A stretch of DNA of 10,370 nt from Actinomycetota bacterium (GCA_026392575.1 JAPLBU010000405.1:1-10370); one strand, 5' to 3'. Numbered from the stretch's first letter, positions 1 through 7,748 are shown. Numbers and translations: made by a program. The notes: a model not told the origin generated them from the letters alone.

Positions 1-585
1 ACGGGAGCCCCGCTCCTGCGTGGCGCCGCGATCGTGTCGTGGGCGAGTGCGCGCGGCCCCGTGTCAGGGCTCGGCGCCTTCTCGATCCCCATCCTGTTCG
101 CTCCCGGTGAGCCGGTCCCCTTCCGTGACGTGATCCTCGCAACCACCTTCTGCGTCATCGTCATCACGCTGCTGCTGTCGCTGACCCTTGCGCCGCTGGC
201 CCGGCTCATCGGCGTGCCGAAGGACGACGATGACGAGACGCTGCGTCGCGTGGATGTGCTGCTCGCACGGGCCTCGATCGAGCGGCTCAATGACATCGAG
301 GCCGAGTCGGCCAACAACGGTCACCCGATGGATCCGGCGGCCGTTGATCGGCTACGCGAGGACGTCGAAGGGCGCATCCGCGTCGCGACCGACCCGGGCA
401 ACGTGTCCGGAACGCAGGAGCTTCGCACCGAGCAGGTCATCTCGACGGCACGGGAGATGGTGCGTGCCGAGCAGGAGGAGCTGATCCGACTGCGCGACGA
501 GGAGGGGCTGCCGGATGCGATCGCACGCCCGATGCTCCGCGAGCTCGACATGCGCGCGCAGGCGCTGCGCGTTAGGCGGGGTTAG
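1..585 (+). CDS. CPA1-family Na+/H+ antiporter, C-terminal part (5' end outside window)
   Basis: This is the 3' end of a gene that is open from base 1 in frame 1. The visible 194 residues start with a membrane stretch containing RGAAIVSWASARGPVSG, which matches the family's conserved late-helix pattern (R-x-A-x-x-x-x-W-x-x-x-R-G-x-x-S). Another hydrophobic helix follows (residues about 44-68), then an acidic linker (KDDDDET) and a long charged, probably helical cytoplasmic tail ending in LRELD. The tail and helix order are typical of bacterial monovalent cation/proton antiporters of the CPA1 (NhaP/YjcE-like) type, which exchange Na+ (or K+) for H+ across the plasma membrane for pH and salt homeostasis. 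The exact cation cannot be read from this part. The stop TAG at 583-585 overlaps the stop of the convergent glycerate kinase gene. Confidence 0.85.
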   Translation, partial: TGAPLLRGAAIVSWASARGPVSGLGAFSIPILFAPGEPVPFRDVILATTFCVIVITLLLSLTLAPLARLIGVPKDDDDETLRRVDVLLARASIERLNDIEAESANNGHPMDPAAVDRLREDVEGRIRVATDPGNVSGTQELRTEQVISTAREMVRAEQEELIRLRDEEGLPDAIARPMLRELDMRAQALRVRRG

Positions 586-1703
586 GGCTCGCTCGGCATC
601 GTCCACGCGCGCAGCGCATCTGCCGTGGCTGATCGCAAGGACGCGGTCGGGTCGTGTGCATTCGCCTCGTTGAGGCCGATGGCGAAGGCGATGCCCATCT
701 GCGCGAGTTCGGCTTCATCGAGGTCGACGCGTCCGCAGACCGCGATGCACGGCACGCCCCGCTCGGCGGCCAGGCGTGCCACGAATCCGGTGCCCTTGCC
801 CAGCGTGCCCTGCAGATCTAGCGCGCCTTCGCCCGTGATGACCAGGTCCGCATCCGCGATCGCGTCGGCAAGCCCGATGGCAGACGCGATGAACTGGGCG
901 CCGCTGACCACACGAGCTTCGAGGGTGGTGATCGCGGCGAAGGCGGTGCCTCCGGCTGCCCCGGATCCCGGCACCATCCGCGCTTCACGACCGGTGACGC
1001 GTGCCAGTTCCTGCGACCACGAGGTCAGGCCCGCCTCCAGCTGCTCGACCTGAGCCGCGTCGGCGCCCTTCTGCGGCGCGAAGACGGCTGCTGCACCCGT
1101 CGGTCCGAGGAGGGGGCTGGTGACATCTGTCGCGACGACGATGCGAACCCCTGCGAGCCGCGGGTCAAGGCCGGACAGGTCGATGTCGACGATGGACCCG
1201 AGCGATCCGCCGCCAGGGCGGACCGCCTCGCCGCGAGCATCGCGCAGGACGGCACCGAGGGACGTCAGCAGTCCGGCACCGCCGTCGGTGGATGCACTGC
1301 CACCCACGCAGATCACCAGCTCGTCGACTCCGGAGTCGAGAGCGGCGCTGATGGCATCGCCCAGACCCGCCGTACTGCTCGTCATCGGCTCGGGCCGACC
1401 CGCGGGCAGCCGCGCGAGACCGCAGGAGTCGGCGAGTTCGACGACGGCCACGCGGTTGCGGATAGCGAACGAGGACTCGACGGGTTCGCCAGTCGGGCCG
1501 CTGGTCGTGACGGGATGCCGGGTGAAGCCGGCCGACACGAGGGCATCGAGGGAGCCGTCGCCGCCATCGGCAAGCGGCCGCAGGAGTACTTCGGCAGAGG
1601 GCAGGGCATCTCGGACACCGGCCGCCATCGCGGCCGCGGCTCCCTCGGCCGTGAGCGTGCCCTTGAAGGCATTGGGGGCGAGGACGATCCGGCTGGGGGT
1701 CAC
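582..1703 (-). CDS. glxK: Type 2 glycerate kinase (GlxK/GarK family)
   Basis: The protein has 373 residues, the usual family length. It phosphorylates D-glycerate with ATP; members of this family normally make 2-phosphoglycerate and feed glyoxylate/glycolate carbon into glycolysis in the cytoplasm. Family signatures are visible in order: LAPNAFKGTLTA near the N-terminus (8-19), PLADGGDG (43-50), GGSASTDGGAG (134-144), PQKGA (210-214) and ITGEGALD (289-296). The reading frame stays open upstream, but I chose the GTG at 1703 because the family begins right there (VLAPNAFKG) and a GGAAGG ribosome site lies a few bases upstream. It is divergent from the decarboxylase-family gene, with 92 bases between the two starts. 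Its stop TAA (582-584) overlaps the antiporter stop. A GlcD-like oxidase 7 kb away belongs to the same pathway but is not co-transcribed. Confidence 0.92.
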   Translation of the reverse strand: MTPSRIVLAPNAFKGTLTAEGAAAAMAAGVRDALPSAEVLLRPLADGGDGSLDALVSAGFTRHPVTTSGPTGEPVESSFAIRNRVAVVELADSCGLARLPAGRPEPMTSSTAGLGDAISAALDSGVDELVICVGGSASTDGGAGLLTSLGAVLRDARGEAVRPGGGSLGSIVDIDLSGLDPRLAGVRIVVATDVTSPLLGPTGAAAVFAPQKGADAAQVEQLEAGLTSWSQELARVTGREARMVPGSGAAGGTAFAAITTLEARVVSGAQFIASAIGLADAIADADLVITGEGALDLQGTLGKGTGFVARLAAERGVPCIAVCGRVDLDEAELAQMGIAFAIGLNEANAHDPTASLRSATADALRAWTMPSEP

Positions 1704-1785
1704 ATCACCTTCCCGACTGGCGCGCGCTGCATCGCCCGGGTGCGACAGGATGGGCGAGGGCGGTACCTGCCCCACCCAACCACCT

Positions 1786-1790
1786 GGAGG
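1786..1790 (+). promoter_or_regulatory. Ribosome binding site that decides the GTG start at 1796
   Basis: GGAGG at 1786-1790 lies five bases before the GTG at 1796. This fixes the start of the decarboxylase-family gene and shows that it, unlike several others here, has a 5' leader. Confidence 0.7.
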
Positions 1791-1795
1791 GCCAC

Positions 1796-3152
1796 GTGTC
1801 CCGCACTCCGCTCGTCGATGCATGGCGTCGGGCCCTGGCGACCAAGCGCCGCCCGATGCAGGTTCCCGGGCACAAGATGCGGTACGCCGAGGGCGCTCCT
1901 GGCTGGGCGGCTGACCTCGTCGGCGACACGGTGGGCAGTGATGTTCCGCTCCAGGGCGGGGTCGACGACAACGCCTTCACCAACAAGTACCTGGAACAGG
2001 CGGAGACACTGTGGGCAGCGGCCGTCGGTGCCGATCACAGTCGCTTCCTGCTCGGTGGTTCGTCGCAGGGGAATATCGCGGCCCTGGGCACGGTCGCCGA
2101 CATCGACGTCCCGATCGCCATTGACCGCACATCGCATCGCAGCACCCAAGCCGCGCTCGTGATCAGTGGCGCCCGGCCGGTGTGGATCTACCCGCGGCTG
2201 CATCCGGACTTCCACCTTCCGGTTGGGATGGAGGCGTCGAGTATCACCGACGTGACCGAGGACGTGAACGGCTTCTTCGCGACGTCGCCGTCATACATCG
2301 GCACCATCTCCGACGTGGCGAGCCTGGTCACTGCCGCGCGTGCGCGCAAGCAGCCGCTCATCATCGACCAGGCATGGGGTGCGCACCTGGACTTCCTTCC
2401 GGGCATGGGTGCGATGGCGCTCGGTGCCGACATCAGCGTCACGAGCGTGCACAAGGCACTCCTCGGATACTCATCAACAGCGGTGGTGAGCACGCACGAT
2501 GGACTCGTCGTGCGCACGACCCTCGATCGCTGGGTCGACCTCACGACGACGACGTCGCCGTCCGGCACGCTGTTCGCGACGATCGACGGCACGCGGGCGG
2601 CGATGGAACGCGATGGCCAGGCTCGACTTGAACTCATCGCAGAACGCGGGCTGCCGCGTCGATCCGCTCAAGCTGACGCTGCTGCTGCCGGGCACCGGCG
2701 CCGACGGAGTGACCCTCGGGGCGGCCCTGTTCGATTTGGGCCATGGTCCCGAGTCGGCCGATCGGGACACGCTCGTCTTCACCGCGACGGTTGCGGACGA
2801 GCCGGAGTGGATCGTGGAGTTCGGGGAGCTGCTGGCGGCCCTGATCGAGTCGCACCGTGGCGACGCGCGACCGGCCTCGCCGCTGGCGGTGTGGCGGGTC
2901 GAGCCGGAGGTCGTCGTCACGCCACGTCAGGCGTTCTTCTCCGATCGGCGTCGCGTGCGGCTTGCCGACGCGGTCGGTGAGGTCAGTGCGGAGCAGTTCT
3001 GTCCCTACCCGCCCGGTGTTCCGCTGCTCGCCCCCGGCGAGCGTGTCACTCAGGAGAGCGTCGACGCGATCATCGCGGCGGGCAAGGTCGGCCGCGTGGC
3101 GTACAGCAGCGACCCGACGCTGCAGACGATCGAGGTCATCGAGCAGCTCTAG
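1796..3152 (+). pseudogene. Orn/Lys/Arg decarboxylase-family PLP enzyme, frameshifted
   Basis: The gene starts at GTG 1796 and is read in frame 2 to about 2635, then in frame 3 to the TAG at 3150-3152. Frame 2 encodes the fold-type I PLP domain: PGHKMRY (24-30), the cofactor phosphate loop GGSSQGN (87-93), DQAWGAH with the pyridine-nitrogen Asp (D191), and the Schiff-base lysine in SVHK (K220), followed by TTSPSGTLFATIDG. Frame 3 encodes the rest of the family: VDPLKLTL, GTGADG and the C-terminal CPYPPGVPLLAPGE signature. The change of frame lies between about 2630 and 2660. The helix between these motifs also looks 15-20 residues shorter than in relatives, so a deletion of 3n+2 bases fits better than a single-base error. 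Unshifted translation would stop at 2980 with a nonsense tail of about 110 residues. The intact enzyme would decarboxylate a basic amino acid (polyamine or acid-stress role); the substrate cannot be read from sequence. Assembly error remains possible. Confidence 0.85.
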
Positions 3153-3164
3153 CCCTTGCGTTCG

Positions 3165-4868
3165 TCAGCCGGTGGCGTAGCGCAGGCCGGGCAGCGCCGC
3201 CTGCAGTGCGGCCGTCTGCTCGGTCGTCCAGCCCTCGGGGCTGACGGCGAGCGCGACCGCGACGGCCATGTTGGCGCTGTAGTTGTGCCCGACCTCCGGC
3301 GGCTCGCCACCGCTGATCAGGTCCATGCCGACCTGCAGGAACGTGATGATCGGGATCCAGCGCATATGCGTGTCGACACCCGGCCCGAGCGGCGCATCGA
3401 GCCAGTCCGGCCTGTTCAGCAGCAGGTCGGGGCTCCAGTAGACGACCGGGTCATTGGCATGAGCGGCGAACACGATGGTCGGCGGCGCCTTCTTCTCGTT
3501 GCCGTCAGGATCGTTCGCGCTGACGAGGACGCGCGTGATCGTGCCGTCGCCGACGATCGGCTCCCACGCCGGTCCGCCGGTGCGCGTCGCCTGCCACTGC
3601 TTCCACAGCACCGATTCGGCGGGCGGGCCGATCCACGCCACGTGTGGGATCTCGGCGGTGACGTCTTCGGGAGTCGCATCAGCCGTCCACGCACCCTGGG
3701 TTCCGAGTGAGCCGAGTGACTGGCCGAAGAGGATGAGCTCGGGTCGCTGGTCGGCGGGCTTGGCACGCCAGGCGGCGAGAACACCGTCGATCATGTCGCG
3801 GTTCTGCGTGATGGTGGTCTGCGGATCGACCACGAAGCCGATCCAGCTGGGCACCGCGGAGTACTGCACTGCGACGGTCGTGACATCGCCGTCGGTGACC
3901 GCCTCAAGGGAGTTGATCGCGTTGGGGTCGACCCAGCCGGTGCCCGTGACCCCGAAGATGGCGAGGTACTTGCGGCTCCAGGCATCGACTCGGTCGAGTT
4001 CCTGCACGGCGAGGTCGGTGCGCGCTTCGGGAGTGTCGCCCTGCTGCATGCCCACGTAGACGCGGACCGGCAACTGCGCCGGGCGGCTGGTGATCTGCTC
4101 GATGGCGGACGGCGTCATGGTGTGGCTGACGTAGAAGCGGCCCTCACGCCCGAGGGTGTCCCAGGGAGTGAGGCTCTGCTCGCTGCCGCTGTTCACTCCG
4201 AGGTCAGTGGCGGTCTGGCCCGACGTATCTGCATTGACGGTGTCGTACGAGCCGATGAGCCACCGAAGCGCCGACTGAATCGCGACGACCGCGATAAGGA
4301 TGAGTACCGCTGCGACACCCAGCCGAATGATGGCGATGGTGCGGTGCACGGCGCTGGCCTGCCGGCTCGACACCCAGCGGTGCAGCGGTCCGCGGCGGCT
4401 GATGAGGGCAGCGATCTTGTTCGTGCCTACTCGGATACTGCGCCCGATGAGGAGCAGGACCGTGCTGATCACCGCGGTGAGCACGATCGCGACGACGGTT
4501 GACGGCAGCGCCGCGGGCATGTCGAGTGCGCTCTGCTGCTCGGCCTGCCAACCCACGGCGATCGGCGTGAACGCGAGTGCTGGCAGCCAGAACAGCGCGA
4601 GCACGACGATGACCAGCCAGCGCGGCATCTGCCAGCGCCCGAGGGCCGGGATCTTCCGCAGCGCCCAGCCGATCGTGGTGCCGATCGCGTACCCGGTCAG
4701 GGTGCCCAGGGCGGTGAGCAGGAGCAGGAACATCAACGAATGGGGGAGCAGCGATGGCGTGAGCGCGTTCGCGTAGCCGATGGCCCCGCCGATGAGCCCG
4801 GCAACGCTGGGCAGGCGCCATACGACGCGATGTCGGGTGACGTCGAGGGTTCCCGCGGGGGCCGTCAT
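3165..4868 (-). CDS. Membrane-anchored alpha/beta-hydrolase (Abhydrolase_9-like)
   Basis: The protein has 567 residues. The N-terminal third holds four or five hydrophobic segments (about 22-42, 43-70, 85-107, 123-145, 177-205), the last followed by a probably extracytoplasmic catalytic domain (206-567). The catalytic domain has the nucleophile elbow GQSLG with Ser384. Asp473 in HANDP and His528 in VGHNYS are good candidates for the rest of the triad. This matches the actinobacterial family of a membrane N-terminal domain plus Abhydrolase_9 (PF15420/PF10081). Its substrate is not established; an envelope lipid or ester would be a guess. An ATG at 4919 is possible, but the ATG at 4868 is preferred because a good promoter (TTGGCG, 17 bases, TACACT) places the transcription start on that ATG, which explains the absence of a ribosome site. 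It is convergent with the broken decarboxylase (12-base gap) and divergent from the cupin gene. Confidence 0.85.
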   Translation of the reverse strand: MTAPAGTLDVTRHRVVWRLPSVAGLIGGAIGYANALTPSLLPHSLMFLLLLTALGTLTGYAIGTTIGWALRKIPALGRWQMPRWLVIVVLALFWLPALAFTPIAVGWQAEQQSALDMPAALPSTVVAIVLTAVISTVLLLIGRSIRVGTNKIAALISRRGPLHRWVSSRQASAVHRTIAIIRLGVAAVLILIAVVAIQSALRWLIGSYDTVNADTSGQTATDLGVNSGSEQSLTPWDTLGREGRFYVSHTMTPSAIEQITSRPAQLPVRVYVGMQQGDTPEARTDLAVQELDRVDAWSRKYLAIFGVTGTGWVDPNAINSLEAVTDGDVTTVAVQYSAVPSWIGFVVDPQTTITQNRDMIDGVLAAWRAKPADQRPELILFGQSLGSLGTQGAWTADATPEDVTAEIPHVAWIGPPAESVLWKQWQATRTGGPAWEPIVGDGTITRVLVSANDPDGNEKKAPPTIVFAAHANDPVVYWSPDLLLNRPDWLDAPLGPGVDTHMRWIPIITFLQVGMDLISGGEPPEVGHNYSANMAVAVALAVSPEGWTTEQTAALQAALPGLRYATG

Positions 4869-4874
4869 CCCGCG

Positions 4875-4903
4875 AGTGTAATCGCGGCGTGCAGTCGCGC
4901 CAA
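4875..4903 (-). promoter_or_regulatory. Sigma70-type promoter giving a leaderless hydrolase mRNA
   Basis: Read on the minus strand, TTGGCG (4903-4898) is followed after 17 bases by TACACT (4880-4875), and six bases later by the ATG at 4868. Each box matches its consensus at four of six positions and the spacing is ideal. The expected start of transcription, seven bases after the -10 box, is the A of the ATG, so a leaderless transcript is inferred. Confidence 0.6.
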
Positions 4904-4916
4904 CGGAACTCTCGGC

Positions 4917-4922
4917 CATGAT
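4917..4922 (+). promoter_or_regulatory. Weak candidate -10 box for the cupin gene
   Basis: CATGAT lies exactly six bases before the ATG at 4929, the same geometry as the other leaderless starts in the window, and no ribosome site is visible. The first base is not T and no -35 box is evident. If real, it overlaps the control region of the divergent hydrolase promoter within a 60-base gap. Confidence 0.3.
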
Positions 4923-4928
4923 GGGTTC

Positions 4929-5261
4929 ATGACTGACACCTTCGACGCCGTGACTGCAGACCTCCGCTACACCGACCTGCCGGCGGAGAAGTGCCCGGCT
5001 GGCGCCATCGCGACCGGGGTGACGATGCTGGCCTCGACGGACGCTCTGGAAGTGGGCGTGTGGGAGCACCCGGTCGGCACATCGACGGATGTCGAGACGG
5101 ACGAGGTGTTCGTCGTGCTGTCCGGGCGAGGTCGCGTCACGCTGGACGATGGACGCGTGCTCGAACTCTCGCCCGGCGTTGTCGGCGTGCTGTCGGCCGG
5201 CACGGCTACGACCTGGGAGATCGACGAGGCGCTGCGCAAGGTGTGGGTCGTCGAGCGCTAG
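4929..5261 (+). CDS. Small single-domain cupin (Cupin_3 / DUF861 type)
   Basis: The protein has 110 residues and a single beta-barrel domain. The pattern GVWEHPVG, then ETDEVFVVLSGRG, a glycine-rich SPGVVGVLSAGT turn and a final TWEI..LRKVWVVE is typical of Cupin_3 (PF05899), the group that includes ureidoglycine aminohydrolase-like and EutQ-like proteins. The HxH metal-binding pair of classical cupins is missing: the segment reads HPVGTSTDVETDEV, leaving one His and the Glu of DEV as possible ligands, so metal binding and catalysis are uncertain. The frame is open further upstream, but the start at 4929 fits the domain boundary. It is convergent with the aldo/keto reductase, with only four bases between the stop codons. 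The specific function is unknown. Confidence 0.8.
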   Translation: MTDTFDAVTADLRYTDLPAEKCPAGAIATGVTMLASTDALEVGVWEHPVGTSTDVETDEVFVVLSGRGRVTLDDGRVLELSPGVVGVLSAGTATTWEIDEALRKVWVVER

Positions 5262-5265
5262 AGCG

Positions 5266-6093
<828 letters not shown>

Positions 6094-6404
6094 GGGGACA
6101 TTCAACTCCGTGGCTTCGCGTCGCGAATCACCGAGACGGTCGCCGGGCCCGGTCACTCGTGAGGATCCTCGGCGGATCGCTCGGCCAGGAACTCATCGAC
6201 CACCGAGCGGCCGGGTCTTGGCGAGATCCGTGACCGGGCCCGTCGCAGGGCGTGTTCCTGCATGGTGGATCGTTTCCGTGAGTCGACCCTCAAGGTCCAC
6301 GGTCCCTGAGTGTCTGTCGGTGGGAGTGTCACCCCACGAGTGTGGGAAGTGTGGGACACCTTGTCAATCGTGGGCGCGATCGAAGGGTGCCTGCCTGTTG
6401 GTGC
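6094..6404. other. Gene-poor gap of about 310 bases, possible minus-strand micro-ORF
   Basis: No convincing gene was found. A minus-strand ORF ends at 6153; from its ATG at 6263 it would encode 36 residues ending in SVVDEFLAERSAE, a plausible looking helix that I do not recognise. It could be a tiny protein or the tail of a decayed antitoxin-like gene. Its stop overlaps a possible GTG start (6156) of the aldo/keto reductase. There is no clear ribosome site at 6263. The right half of the gap holds the tandem repeat at 6339-6356. Confidence 0.3.
6326..6359. repeat. Tandem 9-bp repeat with flanking inverted arms
   Basis: AGTGTGGGA occurs twice head to tail at 6339-6347 and 6348-6356. The left flank GTGTCACCCCAC (6326-6337) is partly the inverse of the right end GTGGGACAC (6351-6359), so the block could form a hairpin or bind a protein. 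It lies between the aldo/keto reductase start and the stop of the next minus-strand gene. The function is unknown. Confidence 0.5.
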
Positions 6405-6956
6405 TTACCCCCGTGCGAAGGCGTGCACGATATGCAGTTCCGAGCGGCGCGGCGGCTCGGCCAGCAATGACTCGACCGCGTCGTAGGCCCGCTGCACGGT
6501 CTCGAGGATGATCACCGCGTTCGGCTCAACCTCCTGGAAGTCCTGAGCGAACGACTCATGCAGGGCGATCACATCGTCGACATGGCCGAGTCTGGCCAGC
6601 ATGCTCATCTCCACGAGGGAAGCCTCCCCGATGTGCGGCGCCTGGATCTCCGTGTCCATCGCGTACAGCGCCAGCAACTCGAGTTCGTTGCGCTCGGGTG
6701 CCTTGGCCAGATGCGGCTCGAGCGCGTCGATGACCTCCGCGAAGAAGGGCAGGCTGGCGAGATCCTCAGCAGCCTCGGCGCTCTCGTAGATGCCGACTCC
6801 ATGGATCAGGTCCTGCGCAGGCTCACCGGCGATGATGGCGAGGGAGAGATCCTCGATCTCATCCTCGAGCCGGTTGACGAAGTCGAGATACGCCTCGAGT
6901 GCCTGCTCGTAGTGGCCGGGGCGAGTGGTGAGGGTGAGTTCGACGACGACGGGCAC
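6405..6956 (-). CDS. Hypothetical protein, two tandem ABM/ferredoxin-like domains
   Basis: The protein has 183 residues, is acidic and apparently cytoplasmic, with no signal peptide or membrane segment. The start is GTG 6956, chosen because GGAGG stands four bases upstream. The chain appears to be an internal duplication: VELTLTTRPGHYEQAL (5-20) resembles VEMSMLARLGHVDDVI (115-130), and APERNELELLALYA (86-99) resembles PPRRSELHIVHAFA (168-181). Each half has the strand-helix-helix-strand look of dimeric alpha/beta-barrel (antibiotic biosynthesis monooxygenase-like) domains, so one chain could form a pseudo-dimer. That fold call is an inference from pattern only. No catalytic residues can be assigned and the function is unknown. 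The upstream flank contains the palindrome CCAGATCTGG (6964-6973) next to the ribosome site. Confidence 0.75.
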   Translation of the reverse strand: MPVVVELTLTTRPGHYEQALEAYLDFVNRLEDEIEDLSLAIIAGEPAQDLIHGVGIYESAEAAEDLASLPFFAEVIDALEPHLAKAPERNELELLALYAMDTEIQAPHIGEASLVEMSMLARLGHVDDVIALHESFAQDFQEVEPNAVIILETVQRAYDAVESLLAEPPRRSELHIVHAFARG

Positions 6957-7046
6957 GATGCCTCCAGATCTGGGGTGAGGAGTCAGAGGCTAGCGGTCCG
7001 TTTCGACAGGCGTGTCATGCATCAGGCGGACCCAAACACGAAGGAC

Positions 7047-7078
7047 GTGGCCCCGGCAGGATTCGAACCTGCGACACA
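7047..7078. repeat. Direct repeat copy 1 (candidate attL), identical to 7774-7805
   Basis: This 32-base block covers the T arm and 3' acceptor strand of tRNA-Arg and is identical to 7774-7805, in the same orientation and 727 bases apart. Similarity continues for 12 more bases (7079-7090 against 7806-7817) with three mismatches. This is the layout left by tRNA 3'-end integration. Confidence 0.8.
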
Positions 7079-7094
7079 GGGTTCAGGAACTCCC
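7048..7094 (-). pseudogene. tRNA-Arg 3'-half fragment
   Basis: On the minus strand, a perfect T arm (GCAGG TTCGAAT CCTGC), the 3' acceptor strand CGGGGCC and the discriminator A are present, followed by CGT rather than CCA. An anticodon-arm-like inverted repeat (GGGTTC/GAAC.CCC, 7079-7094) remains, still carrying CCT in its loop but with poor stem pairing. No D arm or 5' acceptor strand follows, so it cannot be a working tRNA. Confidence 0.8.
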
Positions 7095-7138
7095 GTTCCC
7101 GCGCGTTGCCACCAAGAATCCTCGCCATCCGCGAGTCC

Positions 7139-7173
7139 TTGTATCGTGTATCGTATCGCGTTACACTGATGTG
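7139..7173 (+). promoter_or_regulatory. higBA promoter and candidate autoregulatory operator
   Basis: TTGTAT (7139-7144), a 17-base spacer and TACACT (7162-7167) are followed by six bases and the GTG at 7174, so a leaderless mRNA is expected. The spacer holds GTATCG three times (7141-7146, 7148-7153, 7153-7158), and GTGTA (7146-7150) is inverted at TACAC (7162-7166), overlapping the -10 box. In HigBA systems the HigA antitoxin represses its own promoter, so these repeats are the likely operator (inference). Confidence 0.6.
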
Positions 7174-7452
7174 GTGATCGTAAGCTTCCGTCACAAGGGC
7201 CTGCAGGCACTATATGAACGTGACTCGATCAAGGGCGTGCAGGCAGCCCACGCTCCCAAGCTCCGCCGCATCCTGTCCGCTCTGGACACCGCTGAGGGAC
7301 CGCGGGATCTCGACATACCGGGCTTCCGGACTCACCCGTTGTCCGGCAAGCTCGCCGATCACTGGTCAGTGTGGGTGAACGGCAACTGGCGCGTCACCTT
7401 TCGCTTCATCGATGGTGATGTGGAGCTCGTGGACTATCAGGACTACCACTGA
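7174..7452 (+). CDS. higB: HigB-family toxin (RelE/ParE-like mRNA interferase)
   Basis: The protein has 92 residues. It begins MIVSFRHKGLQALY, the standard opening of the HigB/plasmid-maintenance killer family (PF05015), and ends with the core strands HWSVWVNGNWRVTFRF and VELVDYQDYH, which carry the conserved Arg and Tyr/His positions of the RelE-like fold. The family cleaves mRNA in translating ribosomes unless bound by HigA. I chose the GTG at 7174 over the GTG at 7171 because family members begin with MI.SF and the -10 box sits six bases before it. It is the first gene of the toxin-first operon typical of higBA, 14 bases before the likely higA ATG. The operon is enclosed by tRNA-Arg direct repeats. 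The toxin looks full length and undamaged. Confidence 0.9.
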   Translation: MIVSFRHKGLQALYERDSIKGVQAAHAPKLRRILSALDTAEGPRDLDIPGFRTHPLSGKLADHWSVWVNGNWRVTFRFIDGDVELVDYQDYH

Positions 7453-7466
7453 GGAGTGTGGACAGC

Positions 7467-7748
7467 ATGAAGAATCCCGTGCACCCGGGCGCCATCCTGC
7501 GGGAGGACGTCCTGGCCGAACTCGGTGTTTCCGTCTCTGATGCGGCGCAGAGCCTTGGCGTCGCTCGGGTGACCCTGAGCCGGGTCATCAACGAGCACGC
7601 ACGCATCTCGCCCAATCTCGCCCTGCGCCTCGAGGCCGCCGGGGTCGGTACGGCGCGGGCGTGGCTGGCGATGCAGACCGCGCGTGATCTGGCCGAGGAG
7701 CGCGCCGCAGGAGTACCCAAGGTCCGCAAGCTCGGCACTGTCGCCTAG
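7467..7748 (+). CDS. higA: HigA-family antitoxin, XRE helix-turn-helix
   Basis: The protein has 93 residues. The opening NPVHPGAILREDVLAELG is the classic HigA N-terminus. An HTH_3/XRE domain follows at about 21-60 (VSDAAQSLGVARVTLSRVINEHARIS), with the recognition helix around VTLSRVIN, and then a basic-ended C-terminal helix. It should bind and neutralise HigB and repress the higBA promoter. The ATG at 7467 is preferred over the GTG at 7458, because the GGAG at 7453-7456 is ten bases before the ATG but only one base before the GTG. It ends 23 bases before the encoded CCA of the tRNA-Arg gene, which is on the opposite strand, so higBA transcription runs antisense into the tRNA unless terminated; no terminator is visible. 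Confidence 0.92.
   Translation: MKNPVHPGAILREDVLAELGVSVSDAAQSLGVARVTLSRVINEHARISPNLALRLEAAGVGTARAWLAMQTARDLAEERAAGVPKVRKLGTVA

Noticed and set aside
1120..1914. Long plus-strand frame across the glycerate kinase gene
   Set aside because: Its composition (Arg, Ser, Pro rich) is that of an antisense shadow of a high-GC gene, and the kinase motifs on the other strand are unambiguous.
2625..2665. Programmed ribosomal frameshifting in the decarboxylase gene
   Set aside because: There is no slippery heptamer or stop codon at the switch, and the join also lacks residues, which fits deletion better.
6321..6356. TGGGA repeats as an MraZ-type operator
   Set aside because: MraZ boxes have a 10-base period upstream of the division cluster; the period here is nine and no division gene is near.
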